A stretch of DNA of 64,000 bases from Serinus canaria (Eukaryota > Chordata > Aves > Passeriformes > Fringillidae), in contig NC_066323.1 of NCBI RefSeq assembly GCF_022539315.1, forward strand, positions 10,715,219 through 10,779,218. The letters run 5' to 3'. The stretch's first letter is position 1. The number at the start of each line of letters is the position of its first letter. A program made the position numbers and the translations under genes. Positions 1-15,184 of the stretch are shown piece by piece. Under the pieces are notes generated by a model. The model worked only from the letters and a program-made list of their open reading frames with translations, ran no database searches and was not told the DNA's origin.

Positions 1-3000
1 ACCCCAGTGGGTCCTTAGACCCTCAAACCCCTCCACGTGTACTATAGTCAGCCAAGGTGGCCCTGGACTTGAGTTAGGGAGGAAGGATGAACATTTTACA
101 CCAAGGTCTGGAGGAGCTGGCAGGGCCTGTTGTCTTTCAAAAGGATTGTACCCAGTTGCTAGTCCCTGATGAATGCAGCCCTTTGTGAGCTGGTGTGGGG
201 GATGTGCTGCAGGGGGAAGGAGAGACTCTGCACAGGGGTTGGAATGAATGCCAACAAGGATGACTTTGTTCTGCTGCATCCTCCCCAGGAGCGGGGCTTC
301 AGAGGTCACCCCTCAGATCTGAGGCAACTGCAGCTACCTCATCATGTTGGATGGTCCAGAGAGTGTTTTTGTTTCCCTTGGTGTGTCAGTAGGGAAAATC
401 CAGCAGAGAATGGGGTCAGTGAAGGCTCCTGCCTGGCAGGAAGATAAAGGAATCTCCTCTAGGTCATGCATGTGAGATTTCTCCTATATGTGCTTGCATG
501 TCCCCTGTTGACAACTGCAGAAAACTGAACTCAATACACAGGTGTTCATATATTCAGGGAATTCAAAACTTTAAAACTATCTGAAGTCCCAACATTGAAG
601 TTTTGTGAGAAATTGTTATGATTTGTCCAAAAACTACTGTTCCAACCTTATAATGAACACCTGAAATAAATAGTGTAACAACTGAAATGTTAAGCTTATC
701 TGAAAGGACTGTGGTAGCAGGAGCTTTCTTGCTGTGGAATTCGTGCACTTTGAGAATGTGTATTTCCAGCAAACATTTTGTGTGTGCTGATGACTTTGAA
801 GCTGCTTCTGCTCTCACCATTAAATACAGAAATCAATGTGCAGTGATTTCCTGAGAGCTGTGTTGTGGCGGGGCAGGGTGACTGAAAGAGTTTAGAGAAG
901 TGGCTATTTCCTTTCCTCTTCCAACTGAGTTTTGTCTTTAAAACTCAAGCTGGATCCTAAAAAAAGAAAAGGTGCTAAAGTCACAGGATTTGGGTAAGCC
1001 TAGCAGTTGTTTTGCTGCATGAGAATTCAGAGCTCAGAATTACATTTTAAGATCTACTGCACCTGAATGACAGTGGGGCTTCTCTTATTTCCAGCTTGGA
1101 CATCAGGACACGAGATAATTCTGAGCTTTGTCACTGATTTCCCAAATATCCATGAAATTCTGTGTGCTACAGCCCAGCCAGAAAAAGAGTTTAAGAGATC
1201 TTTCATCTCCATCTCTCCAGATACCACTGTACCTCACACAGAGCATGTCAGAAATCAGTTCAAAGTGCTGGACAATCCTCAAGAGTTAAGAAACACAAAA
1301 GCAGAATTAAGGTTAAAGCTGATAGAATTAAAAGCAGCTTGAAAAAAAAGAAAGATGAAGTATACTAGAAATACAAAGTTATCACCAGCAGAAATTTTTC
1401 TCCTTTCATTTTCTAATAAGAAATTGAAGCTGATCACAACCACTTGAACTCTGAAGCCTGCTGCTGTTTCTTTGTACTCCAACAGATCCTCTTACTTTTA
1501 ATCAGTTAAAATTTTACATGGATTTAATAATTAAAAATTATAGTTAGGCTTTAGTACTTGTTCACAATATCTCTGGTTTTTTGTTGTTATTCAGTTGCCA
1601 GGGGCTAAGAAATTACAGTGAAAAAATTAAAAGCCTTTAGTATTTTCATCCCTGTAATTTACTTAGCTGCTGGATATAAAAAGACAACAAGAGAATAAAT
1701 TGCTTGAAAGCAAATAGAGGCTTCATTTTCCCCTGCCTTTGAGTTACTGATATCACATTGGACACCACATGGGAGGTTTTGGCTGAGAAATTAGCATGAG
1801 ACTATCTGGCACATCCTGAAACACATTTTCAAGGCAATTTTCCAGGCAGAACCGTTTAGCAATGAATGCTGAAACACAAATGAATGCTGGTCATTATCAG
1901 CTGGCACATGTGCTTCTTCAGCAGGAAACCCCGTGGTCCAGGGGCTTGTTCTGCAAGAGGGGTCACGTGGGCACAGGGACAGGGACATGTCCCCTGTGTC
2001 CCCTGCATCAGCCGGGCTCCAGGCATCACAGGAGCACCCTGTGCTTGTCCTTAAGTGTAGGCACCTGCTCACATTTCAGCCTCAGATGATAAGCCTTCCT
2101 CAGATGATCCACATAGCTTTACTACACTTGATTGCTTACCAGCCTCCCATGAACATTGAATTCCTTCCAGGTGCCCTTTCTGGGTTTATTTTGAATTGCT
2201 GGGGCCTCAGGTGCAGCCAAGCACCCTCAGCCCACCTGGGCTCCATGCAGGGAAGGGCAGTGATTTCAGACCCTCATTCCTTGCAGGCAGGGTCAGTTCA
2301 GAACAAGCTCTAGCCATGCTCCCGTGTGCCCAGAATCAGCGAGGGCTGGTACCAGCACTTATGGATTCAAGAAACATGGGATCAGCAGGCTGCTCTCCAG
2401 CTTCCTCTTGTGACAGATAAAATGCCAAATGCTCTGCCTGGGAACAGTGAGCTGATGCTTGGAGTGAGATGCTGTGTACATACTCACCTCGTGCTCCCCA
2501 AGGATGTTGGAGCAACGTGTCTGGGATCAGGGTAAGGATGGGACAATGAGGCTCCTCTGGGCTTGCTTCCCCTCCCCATGAGCCTCCAAAGCCCTGTACC
2601 ATGGCCAGGCTGCCCTCTGGCCACCCAATTCAGAGCTCACCTCCTCTCCAGGCTGGTGCCAGGATGAGAAACAAAGTCTGGAAGACCAGATGGAGAGCTT
2701 GCATCTTCCTCCCCACTCTGCAGGAGTTTTCTGCATGTATAAACAGAGAGAGATATGGGGGAAGCTTCCAGGGCAGACAGGGACTGCAAATAAGACCACG
2801 CAATAGGAAGGCTTAGCTTAGCCCTTTCTCCCCCTCAACAGCTTTACTGTTTTACTTAATCTCCCACTTTTACATCTTCCCCAAGAATATATCTGAAAAA
2901 CACACTCCTGTTTATAATTTCAACACAAACAGGCAGGCTCTTCACACTCCTTTCTTTTAACTCACCCTTTGATTTCCCCACCAACTCCTGCTTCTGCTCT

Positions 3001-6000
3001 CTCGATTTCCCTCTGGCCAAGAAAAATTGTCCTAGCAACATGAATCTTCCCAAGCTCCTTTTCCCTCCTCAGAGACCTGTTCAAATACACCAAAACCCCT
3101 TATCTTACTCAAAAGCAGACTTTTATAACCTCTCCATCTCCCACAGGTCTTTGCAGCTCTGGGAGCAAAAGGTGCAAACAGTCAGAGCTGCCCTTGGAAC
3201 CAGTGAGGTTAATCCTGTTCAATAGGAAGGAAATATGAATTCCCCTCTTCACTTGCTCTAATGATAATATCTGTCTTCTAGAGCAATCTCCAACTGGCCA
3301 ACTCCTTCCTTGTAGGAAGGAGATCCTTTTTGTGATACAACAGCACTTAGATGGGCAGGGTGCCATGGGCTGCAGAAATGTAGGGCTCCTGGTACAAATG
3401 AGAGTCCAGATGCTGACTTTCCAACTTTCCAACTTCCACCTGGAGGCAATTAGATGCAGATCTATTTTTTAAATCTCCCCATTCTTACCGGAGTATTACC
3501 CCTGCATCACCTCTCCACTGTGTTACAGATATCAATGAGCTCTAATCCTATGGGAGAGGAACAAAATATTTTGCTTCATTCCCAGTTGCGGTCCATGGAC
3601 ACATGGCTTGTGTGACAGAACTGACATCCCGAGTCTCAGTGGGAGTGTTGAGGCTGGAACCCACAGTGCTGAGGTTCAACTGTGTTGTGTGAAGTGTAGC
3701 AGCTTCTACTCCTAAAAGGTACCCCTGAGGAAGGTTTTTTAGGGAAGCATCCTTACAGAAATGCCAGTACAAACACTGAAAATCCCAGCTCAGACACTCA
3801 CCTCATCTCCTGTGCACAGACCTCTTCTTCCTTGATGGTCTCATCCATGCTCCTGTGCTCTCCTTACTCTTGCAAGCCCTGATGTCAGGGACAGAGAGAA
3901 TGGGCCTAATCCCATGAGGTGCAGAGTTCCCAAAGCCTGCAGGCAGGATTGATGGTGCTGGGTCATGCTTGGGGTGAAACCTGGGCAGTCCAGTCCTGCC
4001 ATTCAGGATGTTGTGCCAAGGGCCCAAGTCCGTGCACAGTGGGCCCTGAGTGGAGCATGACCATCTGTGAATTTACTATTCCCTCTCAAATGCTAATTAG
4101 TTATTTACATAAAACTTTGGAACATTTTAATTAGTTGTGTTAATTTAGAATTCACAGAAGAGAGCTATAAAAGTCTATTATATGGGACGCTTATTCAAAT
4201 GAAGCTTGAAATGGCACATGGTGATGTACTCACAAATCTCCTGCCAACACAGTGAGAAAAATGAGAGGGTGGCCAGGCTTTGAGTGAGACAGCAGGAGAT
4301 TGGCATTTCTGATGCACTGGGTAAAGCTGAGAAGCTGGTCTTGGTTAGGGAGATGGTCCTTTCCCACTTGAGGTCTCAGTCTGACAGTTCCAGATTCATA
4401 TTGTACCAATGTTGTTGCATTTGATGTGTCCTCCTCCTCCTCCTCAGGGGAGGATTAACAGTTCTCTCTTTTCTATCTGTCAACTATTTTTTTTTTTTTT
4501 TAACTTGTAGGAAGTCATGATTAGGTTTGAGCTGGTTTGGGATGATTCAAATCATGCTAAAAATGGCCGACAGTTTATGGAGCCAGAGGAATCAGATAGA
4601 TGGACATCAGTTCATCAGTCATGTGTCCAAACCACCCTCTTCCTTTGGAGATTAGGTGATGCAAACAAAAGCACCTCAAATACAGAGTTGCCAGGTCTCG
4701 AAGCACCCCTTGCCCTGCTTCAGCTCAGACTCTGGGACAGGCACCACAAGGCAGCAAAGCTCCCTCCATCTCTGCACAGGCTGGGAGCACTCCCAGACAG
4801 CATCACTCTGCCATCCCACCTGTGGGTGCTGTACTGGCAAGGAAAGCACTGTGCTGGTCCTGCCTCAGGAGGATGGGCCTTTATTCTCAAGGCAAGTGGA
4901 AAAGGCTTTCCTTCATCGAGTTCATCATTTTCACAGCACTGAACTCAATTAAAGCAAAGATGCCTGTAAGTGGCTGGACTGATAACTCTGTAAATCGGCC
5001 ATCTCAGGTTGCTACAGAATCTAAATTACCCCATCACCATTAATCCCAAGAGAGAAGAAATGTCCAAGCAGCTATATAAAATGAGGCACTCTGCCCTAAG
5101 ATTTCATCTGGCAGGGAAAACCATTTTCTGTATAAAATACAGCCCACTTTACCTCTTGAGTTTTAAGACTTGATTCAATAAATCTGGAATTACACTATGG
5201 AAAATCATCTTCCTTGATGGAAGGTAAGTGCCAGTATCACATCCAGCTCTGTGACAGAGCTGCTGTCTGTCTGAAGAGCTTGAGGACAGCATGGAGCAAG
5301 GGAAACACAGTGGTCTACCCAAAATGTTATAAAAAGAATTCATGGGTGGTGACATTAAAAGTGAGAGGAAACAACAAGATTTTGTGTGCTCCATGACAAA
5401 ACACCTGTTTTCTTGGTGCTCACAAGATGTCTAGGAATATTTTTATGTCATTTTCTGAAAAACAGAAGAACAGTAGGAGCATTGCACTAAAACAGATCCA
5501 CCCCACTAAGATCAGTGTTGGCTGGGCTTCCTGTACTCCCCTGGGGCCCACAGTCTGGTGTTTTGCAGACTGTGGGCACGTAATGCTAGAAAGGCCATGT
5601 TTGCCCAACAGAGGGAAGGTTTGGGCTGCACAGATTCCATGGATGTCTATTATTCTGCACAAACACTGGAAAATGTGATTGTGCATAGCAGGGAGAGATC
5701 ACAGAGGACTGCCATGAGAGGCAAGAGGAGACTGCCAGGAGCAAGTGAGCTGCTCGCTGGTCGGTGGGTGACGCTCGCAGAATAAGAAGCAGAGATAAGT
5801 CCTGCTGTAAAAGCTGTTAAGAAGAAGAGTGGAAAACATGTGGTGAAACTCAGCTTTATGTTGTCTGGGAAAGCAGATGGAACAGCCTAAGGATGGACTA
5901 GTTCACCTGGAGATGAAATAACTAACCTGGAAGGGTGTGCTTCCATCTCTAATGGCTTAGGAAAGGATCAGGTCACACCCCAAGACTGTGCAATCCCATG

Positions 6001-9000
6001 AGAGAAATTTGTTGATTTGATGGAGGCCAGCCTGAGATTGTTCAGTCTTTATCAAAGAAGATTCTTTGAGAATCCCTGCCATGAGCAAGGCAAATTGGAA
6101 ATAATCTCTAGACAAGAATTTGCTTGATAACAACAGAAGGGAGAGAAGCAGGAAGGCACTGTCAGCCAACTGGCAGGTAGTTCATGGGTGTCAAATCCTT
6201 TAATCCAACCTTTTAAAACTCATCAGAAGATTTTACAGCAAGTGTATAAATGCCCTGTGAAATCCAAGGCTGCTGGAAATTATTTAGGATGAGAGCCAAA
6301 CATAATTCAGAAGAAAAATTGGACATCACTATGGAAAATTTGCAGAACAATATTTTTTGGAAAGCTTTTCTGTTATGATGCATAAACTAGATTCACACTA
6401 ACAGAGGTGCAGAAGAAACATAACTCATAATTACTCTCTTACTTTCCTCTGGCTGTAGTGGGAGCCAGGACACCAGAATTGTGCTCAGCAAAGCAATTTT
6501 CCAGTTTTGAGCTCTTAATGTTTCCAGTTTGGAGCTCTTACTGTTTATTCAGAGCTCGCCCATTGACCCATCTTCCTGTCACAAACTGATTAAGTGCACA
6601 TGTCAGAAGGATTGCCAGCAATTGACAGCAATCCCTGGAAAAGAAAAGGGAGCTGGAGTGTATAAAACAAGCGGCTTTTCACTAGTGACTTCATTGTGAA
6701 GGGGCTGGAAGTCGTGGCAGGCCAGGGGTACATGTCAGGATAGTCCAGAGGAAAGATGGAAATGGCTGGGGAGCTCAGTCAAGAAGTGCCTGCAGCCTTG
6801 CCTTGACCTGAGTGTTGGTCCTTTCCTCCAGGTTCCTGAAGGCAGGCTCCCAGGGTGGCCTTGGGATGGTAGGCACAGCATCACCTCTCTGTGCATGAGA
6901 TGCACCCCAAGCCTTGCTCCTGCTGCCTCCACCCCCCAGAAGTCTGCCTCACACAGCCCACCATGAAAGCCTACCTGGAGGAGCAGCTTGTAGGAGACAG
7001 GACATGCTGCCTGTCCCTCTGAGTGGACAAAGCAAGCTCTGTCTCATCACCAAGAAATGAATAGGCTTAGTCTCAGTCTTCCATCTGCTGGATTAAAACT
7101 CTGGTTTTAATTAAACCAAGGAGGAAAAGACAAAGGAGGAATGGTAAAACAGAGTTTGGGGTGTGGGGGTTGTGCTTTTTTGTTTGTAGGTTCAGTATTT
7201 TGTGCATGAGAAGAAGTGGCCCAGCATGGTGGAAACAGGTGCTGGAGTGAGCTTATCCACAGCATCGTCTCCTGATGTCCCAGCCCTGAGGGCTGATCTG
7301 TGCCTCGAGTGACAGCTTTGACATCTCCCAGCCCGGCCAGCACTTCCCAGGACTGCAGGCAGGGTGAAAAAAAAGACTTTTAAAAGGGGTAGATCTTTCC
7401 TCATCAACTGGGAGGGGTGAGTAGATCTACTCTTCGCTTCATCAGAAAAGAGTTTTTCAAAGCCTGTGTACCCAGTTGATGAAGAACTGCACTTGGCAGA
7501 TAGAAAATGCACAACACATCCTGTAAACCTTTCCTAAAAGGGCATCACAAATTAATCACTCTGATTAAGTTCTTAATTTTTTTTTAGAGCATCATTTATC
7601 AGTTTTATTTAACATTACTACAGTTGCTAAGGAACAATGATTGCAAACCTCCACCAAACAGGAATTTTGAACACTAGTGTCTGGTCATCTAATTGGAAAA
7701 TATTACAAAACTCAAGCTGAGGTCTACCCTCTCCAGCCACACTGCACAGTGAGACATGGAAATGTTCTGTATTATATATAATAACACTGTTTATTAGTCA
7801 AGACTTGTAACTGTAGGAGAGAACAGCAAAATCACAAAAGGCTCAGTAGAAGAGACTTGCAAATTAGTCTCATTACTCTTGAAATTGAACTGCTTTCCAT
7901 GTTCCTGGCAGAGATACCTCAAGGATACTGAGATTGCCTGTGTATTGCATTTCAGATCATGATCATTCTGCTTTACACAGTAATGTACTAAGTCTCCATC
8001 AGGCCAGTGATGGGAAGGGGGATGTTTACTTAGTGATGTGTGAAATGATGAATAAATCTTCAGAAATTATTTTGGGGGAGAGGGCAGTGAGAGAAGAGCT
8101 TTATTACATTCCTGGATCACCACCAACTGCAGAAATCTAGAAATCTTTCAAATTCTGAGCATCGAAAGGGTGGGGGGGGGAAAGGAAGGTTCAACTCCGG
8201 TTCAAATTTCTGCACTACCAAAAATGTTCCTTCATTTCAATTAATTCTTGACCTATTTTTAATGAAAAGAGCCTGCTGTGTCTTTCTGCCTCAGAAGACT
8301 GACATTGCCAGCAGGATGCTGCAGTCTCTGGTCCCAGCTCCCTGGGGAATGGTGGAGGCTTTCCTCAGGGTGTGGGGAGGCTCTGCACCACAGGGCCATG
8401 GACTGCATCTCACACTGTCCAGAGCCCCTCTCCCCACTGCCATCCCTGCAGGGGACTTACTGGTGTCACACAGGAGGTCTCAGATGAAGCAGCAACTGGA
8501 ACCCTCAGAATGAACCAGGCCCTTCAGCTCCAGCCCAGGCCTGGCACAGGCTGGGTCATTGCACTGGACCCACTGTGGGATCACAAAAAGGGACCTGAGC
8601 TGGCACTGAGAGGGACAAGGCAGAGAGACAGGTCAGTAATTTTTCTAGATGAATATTTTCAAAGAAAAATGATAGAGCAATGTTTTGAATAAGCTCCTGT
8701 GACATAAATAATAAATAAGCAATATAAACTGTATATACAGACTTATACACATACATGCATGCATTATGGAGAGCTCTTCTTTACTCATTAATTCCCTCGG
8801 GAGTTAGGAAATCACAGCTAAAAACAATCATTTGTATGCAGAGATAGACTGCACAGAGAGAGAGAATTTTCTGTTCTTACCGAGACAATACTTTTTGGAA
8901 AAACCCCAACAAATTAATGTGAGCCATACTCAATAATTTTGTCTAAACAAACAGCAGAAGAGATATTTTCAAAAAGTAAGGAAATAGAAAAACTGACTGA

Positions 9001-10709
9001 TTTTTATATTTGTAATTTTATAAGCTTTGATTTTATAACACTGTTCTCAATACCTGAGCAATTCAACCCTTGTATGATACTTCTAAAAATCTAAGTGTTT
9101 ATTTCACTAGCATGAAATAGGGACAAGTACTCACCAGATTAAAAGGTAGAGCTCCATATATTTGATTTTAGGAGTGTTTAGAACAATCTTTCCACTTTTT
9201 TGATTCATTACAGAAGCCAAAAGGTTCCCAGTTCTCCCAGGGAAACTTGTGTGTCTGACAAGTGGGCAGGTGAGCCCTGAGCCAGCAGCTCTGCTTGTCC
9301 CTGCCACTCGCTGCTCTCACCACCAGCCATGGTGGGCACAGCCAGTCCCACTTCTGCCCCAGCACTTCCACTTCAGGTTGCATCTTTGAACCACAAGGCA
9401 CAAATCCTTGAGCAATAACATGCAATCTGATATTGCATAATCTGCTGAGCATATAAAAATTGGGAAGATTAGAATGGTGTCTACCACTGGAATGAGTTTG
9501 GTGATACTGACTGATTAAAAAAAAAAAGCTATTAAAAAATAAATGTTTTCCCTGGACATTGGGAGGATGAGATGCTCCATTAACACTTGATGGGACTTTC
9601 AATCAGTTTTTCCTGCTTTTTCCTGGCTTTTTGCAGCATCCCCCTGACTTTATTTCTGATCTTGAACATTGAAGGTTTAATCAATCATTGCTCCTCTTGC
9701 TTCTGGAATCTAGTGGTTCACTTGTATTTACTGAAGGTCATTAGACCAAGATGATGAAGTAGCTATGCTTGGATCTTTAATCCACTCCTTGTAATAAAAA
9801 ACCCATAAGATAGAGCTGTTTTTACCTGGAAGCACTGGTATCAATTCAAGCCCTGGACACTGCTTGGAGGGGAAAAGGATGTTCTATGTTTCTCTTGGCT
9901 AATCTTAAGGTTAATAGAAAGAGGATAACAGATGCTTTGTAAATTATTGCTTTGCAAATTAAGCCTTCTTTCTTTGTTGAAGACAAGGCTGGGATGTTCC
10001 TTATTTTGTTACAGAAACCAGCAGTAGTTGACTTGATCCATAGCACCACCAAATTTTATCTACTGCACTCCTGGAGAGTTGTTTCCGGAGGAGTTGACAG
10101 ATGCTGCCAGCAATAACAAAAGCACAAGCTCTTTGGATATGTAACTGAAATGCAAAATACTTGCTTAGCTACTTCCAGAGGCACAAGCAGACCTGGCTAC
10201 AGCGGGAGAGGAAAACTGGAGAGCTGCTCCCTGGAGCCTTGAGCAGCTCCCTCTTCTGCAGGCAGACAGGCAGGCAGGAGGCCTGTGGGATTCATGAGCT
10301 CTGCAGCTAGGTGTCCATGCTCTGATGTTGGCAAGTCTCTAGCAACCCCTTCAGCTTGGTTTTTCACTGTACAGAACAAACCCCAGTGAGGACTTGTGCC
10401 ATGGTTTTTCAGAAACCAAGCTCCACAGAGCCACACAACTTCACGGTGCCAAACACTCCCATGTTAGGGCTCATCAGGAGTTAACTAATGATAATATCTG
10501 TCATAAATACTTTTGGGAATGGCAAAACGTCAGACTGCATTGCAGTTGTGCCTCATTCTTTGTAAATACATGCTGAATATTTTTAACAAATAATTATTAC
10601 ACTTCAGACTCTCCCCTTCAAGATATTCCCCAGTGACAATTTTTGCTTCACATCGAAAGAAACTGCTTCTTCATTCAACAAATTAAATGTTTGCCAGAAT
10701 GGCATATTT
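1..10709. other. Intergenic sequence, no gene supported
   Basis: AT-rich sequence with stop codons in all frames and only scattered short open frames without recognisable domains. I looked for exons of genes that flank IL1RAP in vertebrates (such as TMEM207 or CLDN16) and recognised none. A short TCC repeat lies at about 4,428-4,446, and T or A homopolymers of up to about 14 are scattered through it. Confidence 0.6.
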
Positions 10710-10940
10710 AGAATCATAGAATGGTTTGGGTTGGAAAAGACCTTAAAGATCATCCAGTACCAACACGTCTGCCATGGGCAGGGACACCCTTCACTAGACC
10801 AGGCTGCTCAGAGCCCCATCAAACCTGGCCTTGAACCCGCTCCAGGTATGGGGCATCCAAAACTTCTCTGAGCAACCTGTGCCAGCTCACCACCTTCACA
10901 GTAAAGAATTTCTTCCTAACATTTAATCTAAGAGAAACCA
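10710..10940 (-). mobile_element. CR1 LINE 3'-end fragment
   Basis: On the plus strand it begins GAATCATAGAATGGTTTGGG, the reverse complement of the typical bird CR1 3' terminus. It continues through the segment reading 'CCATGGGCAGGGACACC', 'CAAACCTGGCCTTGAA' and 'AAGAATTTCTTCCTAA'. It is 5'-truncated, as most CR1 copies are, and fades out near 10,940. Confidence 0.92.
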
Positions 10941-11689
10941 AACTCTCTGCCCCTCTACTGCCAGGCAGGGTGTGGCTTTACCAGCGGGTGGAAGTGACCT
11001 AACAGTACATCAGGCAGGAACTGCCCTGAGCCTTCCCTGAATCCCCAACAAATAATCCCACAGCTGTTTTGCCTTGAACATCTGGAACACTTATTCTGTT
11101 TGGGCAACCCCTCAGTAAGTGTTACCTTACCTATATGTAAAAGAGCACCTAAACTTTTCCTTAATTTGCAGATTCCTATTTAAGGTTAAACTCATGTTTA
11201 AACAACAAGCAATTCTTCTTCTTTTAATTAAGATTTATACAGATTCCCATGTGTAGATGAAGCAATGAAGTCCTAATGAGCAGAGAGTCTAATTATGATC
11301 ATTCTGTAATTGAAATAGTGGTGTGCCTCAGAATAAGACTGTTGTTTTGCCAGATAATGGACTAATGAGCACCAAAGATGTAGTAAAAAATGTCTGTGAA
11401 AGACTCTTGCAGTTCTTATGAGGACAGGCAGCATGTGAACACCTCCATGTAGTATTCAAACATGTATAATGGAATATATAATGCAATACATCCAAAGATT
11501 TATATCAAAGTGTTGGAAGTGGCTGAAGGTCAAGGGCATACCAAAAGCAATGGAATTAATTATTAATGCGAGACAGAAGAAAATAAGCCAGAGACAGCTG
11601 CATGAAGTGATTTAGGAGACAGATTAAAAATATAAAAAGGGAAGCCAGTGGGAGGCAACATTGGGAAAAGGATCAACATCCACCACAAT

Positions 11690-11960
11690 ATTGGTCCCAT
11701 CGGCTGAAACCAGCTCCCTCCACGTTCGGATTGATGAAATACACCAGAGTCCGATATTTTTTCTTGCCTAAATGACCAGCTCTAATCATGAGCTCTACAC
11801 ATTGCTGCTTTCTTCATCGTTCAGCTGGTCAGGAAAGAAAAGATAATTACAGAATGTTTGTTTAGTAATTGTCTGCTTCTATTTTGGAGTTTGCTTCTGG
11901 TGCTAACGAATGCGACTCCATTATGTCATTTATCATGTGAACAGTCAGGTTGAGGAACAT
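11690..11960. other. Possible conserved non-coding element
   Basis: A stretch that lacks repeats and open frames and keeps CpGs in an AT-rich setting. It is dense in short motif-like words (TAATCATGAGCTC, TTCATCGTTCAGCTG, GATAATTACAG). The call rests on sequence texture only, without alignment. Confidence 0.25.
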
Positions 11961-13399
11961 TTTAAATCAGGAACTATTTTGGTTTGCATGAGAAATAACC
12001 TCATAGAACAACTGACAGCATGTGTGAGCAGAAAAATTCCATGTCTGAAAAGGATAGGTTAGGTGATTTCACCAGATAAAAAGCTTAAGGAAATATCTTT
12101 TCACCGGCAGAGCAGAGTGCTCATGGAGAATGGAAGCGTTGCAGCCCCATATTTTTCCTCACAAGGAAGTCCAGATTGGAAGTTATTTACCTGACTTGCC
12201 AGGTAACATTTGTTTTCTATTACCTTTTCTCCTATTACCCTTTGCAAAGGAGAACTTTCATTTCATTGGATGTGCTAAAAATTGTACTTTAAACCTGACT
12301 TAAGTACAGGTAACACAGGTTGTAATTGTATCTCAGGTGTGGCAAGAGCAGAAAAGTGGAGCTAAAGGAAAGAACCAACCAGACATTACCCACAGATATA
12401 GCTAGAAAGTAATGGGGAGTCACAGCTTATTTATACACAGCTCCCTCCCCATGAACCTGTGTTGATAACACACTAAATTTCCTGGGTTGTACTGCAGCAC
12501 CAGCACATGATATTTTCCTGACTTTTCAGCCCAGTCCAATGCACTTGTCCTTTAGGGTGGGATCTCACATGCATTCCCCGTCCACATGGACAGGTGTAGT
12601 TCTTGGTGAACCTCAACATGGTGGCTTGGGCTCAGGCAAAAGGCTACTGGGAGCACACAGCCATGTGAGAACAAACTGGAAATTTCCTCCAAGGGTATTT
12701 TTCAGCCTCAATTTGCTGGCTGATTTCACAGCTGTGGGTTGAGAAACCTGTCTGAAGTGACTGGCCAAATAAAAAACCCCCATCCATTTAATAGGATGTT
12801 CTCCCAGCAATAGTGGGACAGGAGTTGTTTGACAATACTTTGGGTAATGTCTTGAAGACTGTAGATGGCTAATAATAGCAGTGCTTTTTTTTCCAGAAAT
12901 ATGAAAGTCATAAAAATGATGGTTTAGAGGGACCAAAACTATTTATAAACTGAAGAAGAATTCAGTGAAGAGTTTTGACTAAAAAGGAGTGGAGGGGAGA
13001 ATTTTAATGTGCTTGAAATAGAAATCAAAATCTTAAAGAAAAAAATGCAAATCTGAAGTATTTTAAGTGGTTTAAAAAAAAATTGAGTGGCTCAAACATG
13101 AAAGGACACCTTTTGTTTCAGATCAGATGAAGATTTTATGTTTATCAGGATGAACAACCTTGATTTGAAATGTCCTCTAAGTTCAGTCTTCCCAGGGTGG
13201 GCAGAGGACTCCAGTTCACCCAGGATCTTTCATCCATGCTACATACAGAGAAATAGCAATACAGAGAATATTAACTGAAAAAAATTAGAAGTTCTCAGGA
13301 GCATTGGCTTCCATCATAGGGTTTATTGTTCATTTCCTTTTGGCCAATTACTCTCTTCAGAAACGTCTCTGGCATATTATGAAGACTAAGTGTTAAACC

Positions 13400-13640
13400 T
13401 GGGAGGTCGTTTCACTTGCAGCCTGCCGAGAACATCTTTACATTGCTGGTTAACGACTTGTGAACTTCATTGTCAGATGCTGCTCTGCGACTTTGCATCT
13501 CCCAGCTGATGGCTCTGTGCCATGAGCCGAGCAACTGCTGGGCTTCGAGGGCGCCTCTCGCCCTTGTGAAATTCGAGTTCATTCCTTTTCTGCTCCCCGC
13601 GCTTTCTCCCTGCAAATTTATGACTTGCTAACAAATGCGT
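13400..13640. other. Possible conserved non-coding element
   Basis: This segment contrasts with its AT-rich surroundings. It has several CpGs, E-box-like CAGCTG and no repeat or coding signal. It could be an upstream enhancer, but there is no comparative evidence here. Confidence 0.25.
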
Positions 13641-15184
13641 TGCTCTTGATTCCCTCCTCTTCAGTGATCTTTAAGATCTCTCATTTCATAAGGAAGAGGC
13701 AGGTGGGAGATCTGCTTCCAAAAAAAAGAAGTTTCCATAAGCATGGCTTGTGGAGTAAGGCTGCCTGCATATCCATCCAATTTCCATTGACTTAATTCAG
13801 TCTTTTTTTGTCAAGTTGCATAGCAGTAATTTACTGCCCTAAACGAAGTGTTTTCCTCAAGATGCCCACATTCCTGGGAGAGCTGGAGGTTTTACCCACA
13901 CATGCAGGCAGCAGCCTTTCATCATTCTCCATATAAATGGAATACTTCCTCTGCTTGCCTTTACAGCTGTTTTCTGAACACCATCTACAAAACTAATGAA
14001 ATATTCCTGTGGCTCACCCATTCCTTCAAAACACTTTGTCCAGGCTTGTTTTATCCTGAGAGGCTAACAATATTTGTTGCATCTTTGCAGTGGCACAGCG
14101 CTGCATTGCACTGATCTGGCACCTGGGAATCAATAGCAGTCAGGGTGGGAGAAATTACAGTTCCTAGTAATTGTGCAAATGCAAATTTATTACTCCAAAA
14201 TCCTCTCTAATGTAAATCCAGTGAGGTCAATAGAGGTAGAGCAAAACTGGCCATTCTTCTTCATCTGTTATCCTCATTTTTATAAGGATGGATGGCAGCT
14301 ATTAAGAGAAAGGAACTTTCAAATGCCTGGAAACACACTGACCTGGGAAAAGAGCTGCAAGGATGCCAGAAATCACTCTCTGTGCAGATGGGTATTCTGC
14401 CTAACCAGAGCAATCAGCATTGCCAAAAACCTCCATCAGTGTGAACTGCTACATCTCCATTAGCAGGCTGATTAACAGGAGCAGAGGGTCCTGCCCTTTG
14501 GTCAAATCATGCCAGCCTGTTACAGAGGAATTCCCGATTTTGGCAAGTAACAGCATCTCCCTTCATCAAGGTCTTGCTAACCTGCAGCTCCCCTTTCCAG
14601 TGACTGTGTAAGATTTTCTGCAAACTCTTGAATTTGCTCCTAAAATGTTCTGTTGCTTGTGTAATCTTTTTATGAGCTACACAAAAGAATTGTTTTCCTT
14701 AAGAAATCTTTAACATATGCACAGATAAACTCAGAGTCTAAAGGTTAATGTTGCTTCATCACTGCTGAAGTGAAGTCAAAGATTTAAAAAGTCATTCTAC
14801 AGAATGATCTTGCAATTTTAGGGGAAAACAAACTGTTATTGACTATAATAATAAGATTTTGGAACATGCTAATGGATTTTTTTTCATTTACCACACTTGA
14901 TGCTCTTTTTTTTTCCTTAACCATTGCAGTTTATTATCAGACATTATCCAGAGAAGTTGGGTTTTGTTCAGAAAAAAAAAACTGTTGAAAAATTATTAAA
15001 GCATCAAAACACCTGTATAAACCTATGTCAAGGCAGGAGGAACTCTTGCAAATAGGTAGGATAAAAATACACTGTATTAAGCCTTTTCTTGCTTTTATTT
15101 GTCTTTATTGGCTCCATTTACCCAAGAAAGACAATGTGTTAATTCAGTGCCTTTTTCCTTCTGCAGTGGTGTCAGCAAACCGTC

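Noticed and set aside
4517..4942. A 141-codon open frame in the upstream intergenic region
   Set aside because: No recognisable domain, low-complexity Ser tail, overlapping frames of similar size and no gene context.
5975..6180. Weak resemblance to the middle of CR1 (GTTCAGTCTTTATCAAAGAAG)
   Set aside because: Too diverged to support without an alignment; other CR1 landmarks are missing.
9168..9602. A 144-codon minus-strand open frame
   Set aside because: No family resemblance. Its composition follows the local base composition; judged chance.
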